Assembly (NCBI GenBank): GCA_000507305.1
Contig: DF241452.1
Coordinates: forward strand, 10,001 to 74,000
DNA length: 64,000 nt
Source of the DNA: Breviolum minutum Mf 1.05b.01
Lineage: Eukaryota; Sar; Dinophyceae; Suessiales; Symbiodiniaceae
Reading direction: 5' to 3'
Shown here: positions 40,001 to 53,900 of the stretch, one piece after another
Numbering within the stretch: the stretch's first letter is position 1
Layout of the letters: each line of letters starts with the position of its first letter
The notes under the pieces: generated by a model
The model's database searches: none
Told to the model about the DNA's origin: nothing
Seen by the model: the letters and a program-made list of their open reading frames with translations, nothing else
Program-made: the position numbers and the translations under genes

Positions 40001-43000
40001 CATGATAGGACCTTGAGCCATGGTCGAGACCGATCCCTACGTAGGCTTAGACCAAATACAGATCTATCAGATCAAGGTGCCGTTCGGTGACGTTAAAACC
40101 CATGGGTGAGACATTCCTCACATTGGCCATGGAAAAGGTGAAGGTGATAGTTTGGGGAGGATGAGCCCAAGAACCAGGGAGTATTTCTTGGGAACCCAGA
40201 CGAATTATAAGTGATTTGAAAAAGGCTTCCCCAACCTGAACTATTTTCTGTCTTGAGTTGTTTAGGCTGCTGAATTGTTGAACATTTTTCTCCTGTGAAC
40301 CATTGGGGACAAAGGCAGCGTTGATACTTCTGCACGTATTTGCCGAATAAATGTCTAGCAGTCTAGCAAGCAATAATCAGGGCATGGCGTGACATTACGG
40401 TACCGTATCTTTAAAACCTCGAACATTGCGCATGTAACTTGTAGCTTTATCCCGACTTCAACATCCCAATCAAGGATGGTTGCCAGATATTGCAGATGTA
40501 TCCAGCAATTGTAAGAATGCAATGTTGGCGTTTCACTTGAAGCTCTACTAAGCTTACCGAACCCTCCCTCCTTTCACCTTTGGGAAATTGGGTGGTTCCG
40601 CCAGGCGGAGAGCTCTAGCGATGTGGTGAAAGACGTTTGGGAGACCCTGACTGCGGCCTTGAAAGCCTTGAATGAGGACCCCAACAAAACTGGTGGAAAA
40701 GGCGTCATGCATTCGGGTGGCCTTTAGGCCACCTTTTCCAGGCAGGTAACAATGAACCACCCCTTTTTCTATGATACAGTATACGTAAATAGAAGAAACA
40801 CGGTGTTGATGAGGGATTTTCATACTTTTTTTGGAATACGATCCTTATTATCTAAGAAGAACCTCGTTTCAACCAAATATCAGCACAAGCCATTCTTGTG
40901 TCGAAGACTTAAAAACACGCGTGTTGCCTTGTTGTGAGTCTATGTCTGATGGAAATGGGTGTTGCCTGATCGTTGTTTTGGAATGTTTTGGAGTGGTTTG
41001 ATTGTAAGGGCCGTTGATGACAACAAAACAACCTTACCTACTTTGTTCGAGTGGACTGGCACTTGCCGGAACGTGAACTTACCAAAAAGTCTGAGGCAAA
41101 TNNNNNNNNNNNNNNNNNNNNNNNNNNNNNNNNNNNNNNNNNNNNNNNNNNNNNNNNNNNNNNNNNNNNNNNNNNNNNNNNNNNNNNNNNNNNNNNNNNN
41201 NNNNNNNNNNNNNNNNNNNNNNNNNNNNNNNNNNNNNNNNNNNNNNNNNNNNNNNNNNNNNNNNNNNNNNNNNNNNNNNNNNNNNNNNNNNNNNNNNNNN
41301 NNNNNNNNNNNNNNNNNNNNNNNNNNNNNNNNNNNNNNNNNNNNNNNNNNNNNNNNNNNNNNNNNNNNNNNNNNNNNNNNNNNNNNNNNNNNNNNNNNNN
41401 NNNNNNNNNNNNNNNNNNNNNNNNNNNNNNNNNNNNNNNNNNNNNNNNNNNNNNNNNNNNNNNNNNNNNNNNNNNNNNNNNNNNNNNNNNNNNNNNNNNN
41501 NNNNNNNNNNNNNNNNNNNNNNNNNNNNNNNNNNNNNNNNNNNNNNNNNNNNNNNNNNNNNNNNNNNNNNNNNNNNNNNNNNNNNNNNNNNNNNNNNNNN
41601 NNNNNNNNNNNNNNNNNNNNNNNNNNNNNNNNNNNNNNNNNNNNNNNNNNNNNNNNNNNNNNNNNNNNNNNNNNNNNNNNNNNNNNNNNNNNNNNNNNNN
41701 NNNNNNNNNNNNNNNNNNNNNNNNNNNNNNNNNNNNNNNNNNNNNNNNNNNNNNNNNNNNNNNNNNNNNNNNNNNNNNNNNNNNNNNNNNNNNNNNNNNN
41801 NNNNNNNNNNNNNNNNNNNNNNNNNNNNNNNNNNNNNNNNNNNNNNNNNNNNNNNNNNNNNNNNNNNNNNNNNNNNNNNNNNNNNNNNNNNNNNNNNNNN
41901 NNNNNNNNNNNNNNNNNNNNNNNNNNNNNNNNNNNNNNNNNNNNNNNNNNNNNNNNNNNNNNNNNNNNNNNNNNNNNNNNNNNNNNNNNNNNNTTGTTGT
42001 GAGTTTTGAGTATGTCGAGAGAAATGTGTGTTGCCTGTTTGTTGTTTTGGAATGTTTTGGATATTTTTGAAGTTGTTTGATTGTGAAGGCCGTTGATGAC
42101 AACAAAAACAACCTTACCTACTTTGTTCGAGTGGACTGGCACTTGCCGGAACGTGAACTTACCAAAACGTCTGAGGCAAATCTTTGTGTTGAAGGCTTGA
42201 AGACGTGCTCCGTTCTGCGCTGCAGTTTTGGAAAGGTTGAAGATCAGAAAAGGTTCTCCAACATACTGCCCTCGTTTGGAGGTATCACCTTTTTCTTTCT
42301 CTCCGCAACTTGCAGAAAAGTGTTTGAAGTGGATGCAACCCTTTATTGGCTATTGGGGATACCTCTCTAGCCAGCCTATTGGACTGCAGGACGATCCGGA
42401 CACAGCCATTGAGCAAGGGCACAAGGCCATTGCGAAAGCAAAGCAAGCAAACTTTGGCGAAGGTGCCACGGTTTGCAGTGTGACGTGCTGAGACATAGTA
42501 GCAAAGGTATACAATACTGCTTCAATACACAAAGGTCACACAAAGATGCAGGTATGTAATATGTATTTGTAGGCATGCACGTCCATATGATTCAACTATT
42601 GGTGTAGAGATATTGATAATCGATACGATGCAAGTGCACCTTATGGCGATTTGACGTTCCAGAATCTTTAGGCCATTGGGTAGGGTAGACTTTAAGATTT
42701 TTTATGCATTGCAGGGTTTCAGGATGATAAGGATATGCAAAGAGGTAATTTTCCAAATTGCTCCTGAAATTTGACAATTTTCCTCGAAAGAAATGGGTCA
42801 ACCATGGGTAGTTTGGAATATTGGAAGTCGATTCTGTTTTTTTTTAGGGTCCAGATGTAGCCAAATGGCAGCTACGAGCTCGTGGCAAATCGAACAGTGA
42901 AAACAAATGTTCTTCGATTTAAACGCCGGATTATGCTACTGCTGCCCTTTGTAATTGCAAGAATCGATACTTACTTATGTAAGTGTAAGTAAGCAAACTA

Positions 43001-45193
43001 TGAACATAGATGCTGGTATAAACTTCGATAAATATAGATATGGATATAGATAGGCCCCCTTTGGAAATTTGATTGCCTACTAATCAACCAGGATGTCATG
43101 GGCTCGTGGCTACTCAGACGCGCCAAGGTGATGCTGAAGGCCTACTGGTAATCACACGCGCGATGACAAGCATCAACAGTCGTAAGGAAGGTGATCGATT
43201 ATCACGACAGCTGTGGCTCAACTAAGAGGTAAGGGGAAGTCATGTCCAACTGGTGCTTAGAGGTAGGATTAAATATGCTTAGATATATCATGATATACCA
43301 ATTACTTGATTCATAGTTGTTTTGCTGGTAGACATGGGAGATGTTTGCATTTATTTGCATGATCTGTATGTGTGGTGTATTAGTAACATTCTGAGTGTCT
43401 TTAAGAGACAAAGAGACAGAGAACAAGATGACCAGAATCACATCAGGTCACCGAAAATTCTTCTGAGGTTGAGCGAGGCGCGGGAGAAGAAGGACAAGTC
43501 GATGGAGGCATGGCATTGGATTATTGCAAGTCATGAGAGTGACCACGATTGATTCGCACCATAAGGGTTCTCTTTACAAAAATCCTTGGCCGTCCGCTCT
43601 TGAAGCAGGTTCTGCTGAAATGATAATAATATATAATAATAATAACAATAATAATAATTATAATTGTTGTTGTTGTTGTTGTTGTTGTGGTTGTGGTTCT
43701 TCTTTTTCCTCCAATCCTTGTGTAGCCGGGGGTACATCAGCTCAACACCAGCTTTTCACCCTCTCTCGCCCCATCTCGTTTCGGGCTTGTTGTGGACCTT
43801 CTTCAACAGCCTTCATCGAACGGCATTTGAAGGCCAAGGCGTTGTTGGCCATAGCTGAAGTGAATGCAGATCAACGAGGCAGCAAAAAACGAGAAGAGGT
43901 CGGGTGTTTCAGCCTGTGGGACTGTGGAGCTGGGTGGGGTTGCCAAGCAGGTGGTATGACTTTTAGGTGCGGACCCCTACAAAATGCCACTGTTACTGGT
44001 GGAGCATCCCAATGTATGGTCACGCCTCCAGACATGCTTCGAGGCCTCCGATTGATCCATTGATCATGCAGAAACTTGATGGCACGTGCCAGCCATGTGG
44101 GCTTTGGTACTTGCTTTAGCCAACCTTTTCAATCACCAAATCAAAAGGGGGTGGCAGTCAAAAAACAGAAATAAAGATGCTGGATATATTGAATATACTT
44201 ACAAATTATAAGTGCACATACATTTGGCTGAGTTTTCGCAACTTTACGGGAGGCCACTCACAAAAGACTTCAGGTTGGTGACATTTGATCATTCACCAAA
44301 TTCACTAACGCCAGTGGCACACGAGTGTTGCCGCTTTGGCCAGAAATAGGCTCCAACCCTCCAAGATGTTTATTAAAAAACCACTCAACCGCTTCCCTTC
44401 AAAAGGCCAGCTAAAAGAAATAAACCCTCGCTACAATGCACTTTTTTGAGGGGTTGGTTGGTTGGTTTCCAGAGCCAACCTTACTGCAATCGATGCTGGA
44501 ATGCCAGGCCCGTGCGGCCGGCAAAGACTCCTATAATCTCTTCACGCAGCTGGGGGATGTGCGAGGGCAAGCGGCGGCGCTGCTGGTACAGTCCCATGTG
44601 TGTATCAAAAGTAAGAACCAGGAGCTCGATTTCAGTGTTTTGGATGAGATCAACATCCTGGTAGGTCGCCAAAGGAATGTGATACCTGGACCTTGCATTT
44701 TGGATCCGGCGTCAAGAGCTGGTGCAGCAGTTTTATCGAATCCCCAAAAACAGTATGGAACAGTATTGGAAAGATATCATATTCATGCGTAATATATCGC
44801 AAAAACGTGGCAAAATTTCCTTTTTGGGCTTGAAAACCAACTAGACTTCTTTCAAAAAGTTTGCCAGTTTGTCCAGCATTTTTTTTTGGTTTTCTTTGAG
44901 CAAACCCTTCCTGACATCAGCCCATTGGCAGGAGAAGGAGAGGCGGTCCTTTGATGCAATCACGCCACCTGGACTTGGTGAAGTTGACATGTCACCAGTT
45001 TTGCTGGTAGTTTCAAGCAACCTGTGAAAGGTGTTTTCAATAGTATATGCTGCACATGTACATTAGTATAGATATCTAAACTAACTGGATGATGTTATAC
45101 TGAATACATATCATCCACATAATATCCGCATCATTCTCCTCCTCCGCCTCTTCCCAGTCATCACATGAAACATCAATCATCATCATCATCAAA

Positions 45194-45262
<69 letters not shown>

Positions 45263-47745
45263 CACCAAATCTACTGAACCCCAACCATCATTCCTTAAAA
45301 AAACAAGAAACCAAGAGGAATTCCGCCAACCATCCCAAGGTTGGCCTCGGAGGCGCGGAAGTTGTGCCTAGAGCTGCAAGATGCACGGAATGAAGCAGCG
45401 TGTTTACACGCCATCGCCTCAGCCAATGACATCGCAGATCAGTGCCTTGGTGAAGGTTGGGTAAAGGATGGGTGGAGGAATGGTTGGTGTTGGGGATCTA
45501 GCTGGCCAGGTGTTGGGGCTTCGGTTGGTCGGAAGGGGTACAGGAGTTGATGGTGGAACCTTTAGGGAAGTTGAAGGAAGTTGGCTAGAAGAAGGAAAAA
45601 CGGCAATTGTCTTGCAACAGCTGTGATTCCTAAACAATCATTCAGTTGGCACGTGCTTTATTGACAGTACTTTCCGGTAAGCTAATATGGCAGTGGAACA
45701 TCACGATTTTCAATAGGAATGCATACATGTTGGACTGGTTCATTTTCCATTGCTAGGCAATTTACCCGGAGTGTGCCGTGGTAGTTTTTGCATAGCAATT
45801 CTGCGGTGTGTTTTCCGGCCATGAGATTCTCCCCAAACCACTGAGGCACACAGAGTGCATCCGGGCTGCAGAGGATGCCTTGGATTTGTATTTGGATTTG
45901 CAGGTCCGGGGGCCTGGTTTAGCTGCTTAGCTGACCCGGAGTGTCTTGTCAGATGGGCCCATCTTGCCGCAGTCAAGGCAAGATGCTGTTTGATCATCAT
46001 CCCACTTTCCAAGTAGTTGAGGTCTACAAATACATGAGTGATTACTTGCAAGGATTTCATGACAATAGTAGAATCATTCCCAACAGTCTTTTTGGATTGG
46101 CCCCAACCTTGGTTGCTTGGGTATACCCTGGCTGCCAGGATCCTTATGCTGAAGGCTTTGAACTCTGCTGCATGGCGCAATGGTTCTTGAACCACGGGCG
46201 GCATCTACTGGCTGTGACCCATGCAGAGGCTGCCTGTATAGCTGTACCATTGGAACCGGCTGATCGATGGGATTACTTATGGCGAAGCACTGCGGAGATC
46301 ATCCAAGTAGAAAATTTCAGTGGATTTTCCGGCCACGCTACGCCCCAAAAGAAATACGGTATTAATCTTAAAGTGTTTGACCTTCCAACCTCCGTGAAAT
46401 GGCTCCAGCCATCCTAGATAGATTTGATAGATTGGATTTTGGTGCATAGCTTCAGGACCCAACCGTGCCACCAGAGGGGAAGATTTTTCTCGCTTCCCTT
46501 CTCTAAAGAAGCCAGGAAGCATTCTGATATTTTTGGCTGGTAGGTAGCATGGATCTCCTTCAATTGGCAGTATTAAATAGACCACAGATACAACAGGTAT
46601 ATAAGTATATACAGGTCTATCTATTGCCTTCATTTGGTGGCTATATGTTACCATACCTTCCATGGATTGTCAGCACAGTTTGTTGTCCAATTGACTGCAC
46701 AGGATGCCTTGGACATTTTGAGGAAGGCTCCCAAGCCCAGTGCATCTCAAGAACTGCGTGCCTTGCAGCTGTTGTCGCAGGCGCTTCGCTGGTGCCGAAG
46801 CGCCAGATACGGAAAGATATGTACGTACATGTGGTGGCAGTGTGGGGTGCGTGATCAAAAGAATGGATGTGATGAGATGTGAGGTATGTATATATATATA
46901 TATATATTAGTGATATATATATATATATTTATATACATAGTAATGTAGCATGTATTTAGATGTATTTAGCACCTTGGATTAAGATGAAGCGAAACCATCA
47001 GCTACAACTCACTACCCATGTTTCCAAGCGGAAAGCCCATGACTTCCCATACCCCTTCGTCCCTCACCAGGCCCATGAGGGACGAGGTGATCAAAAGGGA
47101 GTCGATGCTGTCCATGAATCGCTGAAGCGCTTCGAGAGCAGCAACAATCAATCGGCCGAGGCGGTTGATTGGGATGGATGGGAAGGATGGGAAGGATGGA
47201 TGGAGCGGATTTTCCCCATGTTGGGGGGGCTGTTGAAATGGAAAGATGTCACAAATTGACGTGTGAGTGTATAACTTGAAAATTTGGATACCAGAAAAGG
47301 ACCTCACCAGAAGCAGTGAGTTTCATTCAGATCAGTTTTTGTAGTCACCCGGTAAAAACCCTGGCCCTTTTCCCAGGCGGCCGCCATGGATATGCTCTTG
47401 CGTTCCCATTGCGACAAGGGCGAGTTCCAAGCTGCTCTAGAAATTGCGGAAAGGGCACGTAGCGCCTTCAAGAAGATTGGAGATGAAGTGCCTTGGACAC
47501 AAACAGGTCATGGGGTTTCAACATGTTGAGAGGTGACCAGTGGTACTTGCTGGTACGTCTTTCCATGTCAACGTTTTTTGTTTGGATTTGAGTCATTGTG
47601 TCAAAGTGTGAACTATTTTGCAAGTGGCTGTGCTGCACAGAACAGGCGGCCGAAGCCAATGTCGCTTCGTTGAGTGCTGGCTTGCATTTAAAGCTCCACA
47701 TGCCCGATGAAGCCCTCAAAGTAGGCGGGAGGAAAGGGGGATGAG

Positions 47746-47837
<92 letters not shown>

Positions 47838-47861
47838 CAATTCTAAATCTTAANGGAGAAG

Positions 47862-47951
<90 letters not shown>

Positions 47952-50900
47952 CAATTCTAAATCTTCACAAAATTACACCTCAAACTTGTATTTTCAGAGG
48001 TTGGGCCGGAATTTTGAATCCACCTAAATTAGGCCACTTTGCTTCTTTGAATGTTGCCTCCTTTTTCAGGCTATGAGATTTTAGATTTGGTGCGCCGGAG
48101 TGGCTCCACGAAACAGAAAAGTGACTTGATGATGACCTTGGCACAGGTCCCCACGGTCGGGGGGGAGAGTCGCCTGGTCGTTGGTGAGTCAAATTGACGG
48201 GAAGTAGGGGAAAAACCACTCATGGCGGATTCAATGGATGTTGGGGAGAGTTTCTGGTACTAGTCGATACTAGTCATAGGTGGCAAGTATATCCAAGTAT
48301 ATGAGGAGATGCAACCACCATAATTTTGTGAATTTCAATCAATCAAACGCACACGAATACCTAAAAAACAAGTCGAATTCTCTACAGGGTGACCTGAATA
48401 CCACCAGAACTTTCCCAACTTTCCGACGCAGGCGTACTTGGAGAAACAGCAGCCGGATGATGCACTGGACATGTGCACAGAGATGCAGCAATATTTCTCC
48501 GCGAAAGGCCCCCGGAACTGAGTTGCCTTCTGGGATGGATACCATGGACTTTGGAATGTGGCAGATGCAAAGGAAAATGAAGGGGCATCCTTGAACAGGT
48601 GTCGTCAAAAGAGCATCTTAGTCTTAACACATCCTTATACAGTTATGTCATGAGTTATACAGATACAGATGCATACTGTACATACTAGTTAAAACCACAA
48701 CTTTTTCTCACCAGCATGTCGCATTACATGTGGCAGCCACCTTTCTGCATCAGGGGATGTGGAGGGTGAAGCAGAAGCCCTTTTGGCTGCTGGCTCCCTC
48801 CATGTCTTACAAGAGGCAGATGGGTCATGGCTGGTGGCTGTTCAACCAACCGGCTTCTGTCGGAACACCCTGAAGTACAAGGTGCTTTTTCAGCCATTGA
48901 GTTGTCACTCAATACGACCAACGTTAGGTGAAGGGTTGGTTGAACAGCAACCGGTGTAGCTGGGCATGTGTGAAAGGATAGCTGGAAACTGCAACATATT
49001 TGGGCCATGGATGCGGCTGCCGTTTGCAACTTGTGAGCATGGAATGGAATTACTGTATTAGTCCCATGCATCTATGGAGGACCATTTTTGGACCTTTTTC
49101 CCCCTATTTTGTCGCACCAAAAGAGCAAGTGGGCAGGACATGGACCAAGCGCGAGATAAGGCAGTGAAGGCACAATTGATGCTGAGCGAGGTGGGGGGGA
49201 AATGAAGTGCCGGTGGGTTTCCCCCTAATTTCAGCAAACCATAACAAATGTATAGTGTGACTTCACGAACTTGATTGGTGAAAATTGTGGAAATTTTTGG
49301 ACTCACGGAATAGCTTGCCAAAGTCTGCTTTCTGAGGAAGGCTTGGCAAGTGGAGAGGGACGCGCCCTGCGGTTGCTGGCGGAAATCTATGCCAAACAGG
49401 AACAGCATAAAGCGGCCATCAGGCACAATTTTGGGGGTGTTTTGGGAATGGACCTCCCCCAAAAATCATTAACCCACATGGCAACTCTCCAGAAAAAAAA
49501 CATGACCAGGCTTAAAATGTTTTCAAAATTCAATAAAACGGTGTCTGGACGGACCTTTTGGACAGTGTTTTTTGTTGTATTCCCAGTTGAGTTTGCCGGA
49601 GGCGATCTTATTTGACCTGGGCAACCATGCGAAAACTTTCCACAGCCACAAAAACCGAGGGCTGGAACATGAACAATGCAGTTAGGAAAAGGAAGAACGT
49701 ATCATAGAAGGCACAACTCATATCTGTTTTTGTGTATTTTTTATGTCTTGGCGCAAGCAATTTGGGCAGAATACGACTGCCATCCTACCCCTGCAGCCAC
49801 TGCCAGGGCTGGCGAGCGATCGCGGGCCCTGCTACGGGGGGAAGAGAACCCCGCAGAGGAAGCCTCAATGCTATTCTTGGTAGCTCAGGTGGGATGGTTT
49901 CCGGATGTTTTAGGTGGTGGCAACTCAAATATTTTTTATTTTCACCCCGAACCTTGGGGAAGATTTCCAATTTGACGAATTTTTTAACTGGGTTGAAACC
50001 ACCAACTATTTTTTTTTTTGGGGGGGGGCTGGCCATTTTTGACATGTTTTTTTTTGAGATGTGCCGCCCGAAAAAAGTCAAAACATGAAAACACATCCGG
50101 CCTACAACTACAACACAACGCATCTCTCGTTGTGCAACCCCATGGCAGAGTCCGCGAACCAGAAATGAACACCTTGGATGTGTGCTTAGCTGGATCGTAT
50201 GGGTTTCTTGATGGTTCCGGAAAAAATCAAGCATATGGCATATGACTCATATGACTAAAATTTAAGACTATCCTAAGTATCCAACATCAAAGGATAGGTG
50301 AAGATTATAAGATTGTTATATAATTATGTAACTCCCTTGAGACCTAACATGTAACCTGAAAATCACCACTTTGAAGAGGAAAATCATCTTCCAGACCCGA
50401 ACCTCCATTCTTGGGTTCCATCTGCATTTTCTAGGGTGTATTGATGTTAGTACCAGACTTCTGTTCCGATCCGACGGCTTTTGCCTGAGGTGCTTTCGGA
50501 GTATGGGACAAACATGCAGGTAACATACTTGAGTACCCTTTACATAGCAACATATTTTCAACCCAGGTCCTTTAGGGGACTTCCTACGGACTAGCTTCCA
50601 ATATTCATGAGTTCGTTCGCCATCCACAGGAATCGGTGCAGCTGGCCGTCCTCGAGGGTGCTCGGGTTGGATCTGACAAGCCTTTGAAGAAACATGCCAG
50701 GCTGAGCTCACGGGAATCCATCGGGCATTCATTGGCACAAATGCCTAGGATAGCTTTCATCCCTAATGTGGAGTTGGGAATCGGACCTGTGCTTGGTTGA
50801 AAACCATTCCTTTTGGTGAAATTTTTGAGACTCCAGAAGTGCTTATTGGAATCCAACCATTGTTTTTTATGAAGACAAGTATTTTGAATCATCTTGCATC

Positions 50901-53900
50901 CACCTTTTTTTGATAGGTATTCTCCCTCAGGTAATGCTTCCCACATCACCTCCAATTCTCGGCCATCTTTCCGAAAATCGACCACGCAGGGATGCCTTAG
51001 ACAAGGCTGAAAAGTCTGCAAGGACAGCCATCAAGTTATGTACCGAATATGTCCCTGGACTCCAGCTGTGGCCAAGTGGTTGTGGAAAGTGATTGAATAC
51101 TTTAATTTTTTTTGTGGATGAAAAGGTTGACGCAGATTTGAAAGCAAGAATCAATAAGCAAAGTTGCAAGAGGCAAGGGGAGATTTTCAATCAAGCATGT
51201 GGGCGAATTGAATATCATGACATGACGTGACGTCGTCCTGAAAGAATTCTGCCCTGAATGACCTTCTCCCAGCGAAATCCTGCGGGCTTGGAACTTGAAC
51301 GCTGTCGCCGTGACGATAAACGCTTGAATCATTCAACTTCTAAAGCAGAGAAAAAAACACGGATTTTGCCTATTTTTGGACCGTCCCTGCCCCTAGATAA
51401 AGTGGGATAGAGTCTTTCAAGATGAAACATTTGGTTCTGGAGTGGTGTCGAGTGGTTTTGTCTTTCATGAAACTGGAAGACTATTGGGGAAAATTGGGGA
51501 ACATTGATATGAAACAAGATCTAGCTTTGCAAATCGCAACAACCATAGGCTTGTTTCTTTCAATTCCCAATTCCTGGCGCTCTACAACACGTCTCGTTTT
51601 CAACATACCCAACACCACATTCGGGTGAATGTCACCGCCAATGAACCCATACATTTTGTTTGAAGCTTCTCCAAACCTAAGGAGAAGCAAACAGGCATCA
51701 CAGAGATACTGGGTTCTTCGATGTGCTCTCTGTCGCAGGTGGGCATGGGCCGGTTGTAACAAAAGTTTGAGCCACTTGAAGGTAAACGAAGCTAGATATC
51801 ACAGATATGCCAGTGTTTGTTTTTGTTTATTTCCCAGTGGTTATCAATGTTATCTATATGTATATCCATGTATATCCCCAAGATTTTCATTACGCAGGTT
51901 TTTTCATGGGAGCCCCTTGGTCTTCAGGTTCTCCCTGGGCCCCTTGAGGTGCATATGCTGCGCAGCAAGTATCCTGAAGCCTTGAGGGTCGCTGATGATG
52001 CAAGTAATCTCTTCAAGAGCAACGGTTTCATCCGCAACCAGGTGCTGCAATTTGGGTTTTTCGTGGCTGCAACTCAGATATTTTTTGTATTTTCTTTCCG
52101 GAACCCTTCGGAAGATGAACCCATTTTTGACGTTCATATTTTTCAAATGGGTTGGTTCAACCACCAACCAGTTGTTTTTTTTCAAAGTTTTTTCTCCCCA
52201 AAGTTAAAACTGAGAATGGGAGAAGAGAAGTGGTATTCAAAATGGAGAACTTGGCAAGTTTATAAGCTTGGGACACACTTCCAAGACATCCCTGAAATCA
52301 TTTCATCACAGGGCTCGGCGTGCATGCTCCGGGCGGATGCCCAGCGTGCCATGGAAAAGTATCGAGAAGCCCAAAGTGCAGCACTGGAGGTGCATCGCTG
52401 TGAAGGATAAACGTCAGAGAATACAGCAGGCAATGTCAACTGCAAATTCTGCCTTTTCAAAATGACTCTCTAAATGTGGGATTGACATTGACATTTTTTG
52501 ACACAAGGATGGTGACATCTTCCTCAAGGTTTCATGCTCTTTGGTTGGGTAAATTTCCGAAGATTCATGGGTGACTCATGGATGTTGAGACGCAGTTTGC
52601 ATGTTTTGAACCTGACGAGGCGGTCAATTGCTTCAAGCAAAGCGAAGCCTGGATATGCATTTTTCAGATCCAGAAAACTTCTACCCTAAGGATCTTGGAC
52701 CCTCCAATGGAAGGGTTTGAACCTGTTTTGCAGGGGTAGGGTCCTCAAAATCACCAGTTTTGAGGGTCCAATGATCCTTAGGGTAAAGAGTTTTGGAAAT
52801 TTTCGGCATGCATTTTTTTGAACAGTTCCTGTTGAGCGATTCCTCTTAGAATGTGTTCAATGATAACCCTTGATGTCAATCCTTCTGGAGGGTCTGGAAT
52901 GACCCAACCTCGGCCAATCTGAAGCTCTAAGGATCCGCCTGATGAACGAGGCTCAGTCAAAAGCAGAAGCTGCATATTTATAAATATGTGTCATTTAGTA
53001 ATATTTAGTAATATATATATTTTTAGTGTATATATATATATATAATATGATTACTTGACGGCCTGTGACGGCCACTGTTGGATGAAGATTTGCCATAAGA
53101 GTGTAACAACTTTGGAATTTCCACTGCTTGGAAGGTTTGGAGGCAGCACAGGTGGTCTTAGACGCCTTGAAGCAGCACTTGGCACCTGCGCCAACCCGAA
53201 GTGCCTACCCAGCAGGTGGGGAGTGCGCCGTGGGCCCAAACCGACCGAAGATTCCCCCAAGTGGTCGATGGTTGATGGGCAGGTGGGGATGTCCCACCAG
53301 AGATGTCTCAAAAGGTAGGGAAAACCAAGAGTGGCATCAACAAACCTTGAAAGTGAACCCATTTTGGTGGAACATCCTCCACTTTACAAAACCCCACCCA
53401 CACACAGAAAAGTAAGCATCCAGGTGTTTGTTTCAAATATTTGACTATTTTTACCCTATGGGGGAAATGATTCAATTTGACGGACATATTTTTCAATGGG
53501 TGGTTGAGACCACCAAGCTGGTCATCCATTCATCTACCCATCTACCCACCCTCCAGGCCCAGGAGGAGGTTTACCACCTCAGATGCTGCAGGGTGAAATG
53601 CTCGAAGAGGAAGAGGAAACGGGCGAAAGACGGGTGGCGAGGCGTGGTGGGAAGGGAGCGAGATGTGAACATTTGACGTTTTGTTTTCTTTTTTTGTTGG
53701 GGGGGGGGGTTGGGGATGACGGGATGATGGGGTGAAAAGATGGTGGGAAAAAATCATATATGTTTGTGTTGAGAACCATAGGATTTCAGTGATAACCCCT
53801 TAAGATCCTTTAAGACTTTGAGATGTGACTCTTTTGGATGATGTCAGTTTTTTTTAAAGGATTGATTATCCTTTTGAATTGACAAATGTTGTCGGGAGTG

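Noticed and set aside
40940-42142. Frames of 339-400 codons on both strands
   Set aside because: They are open only because N runs contain no stop codons.
48713-48960. Two overlapping frames, both TPR-like (HVALHVAATFLHQGMW and GEAEALLAAGSLHVL)
   Set aside because: Both look plausible for the TPR gene but they are in different frames and splice sites do not decide between them, so no exact exon is given.
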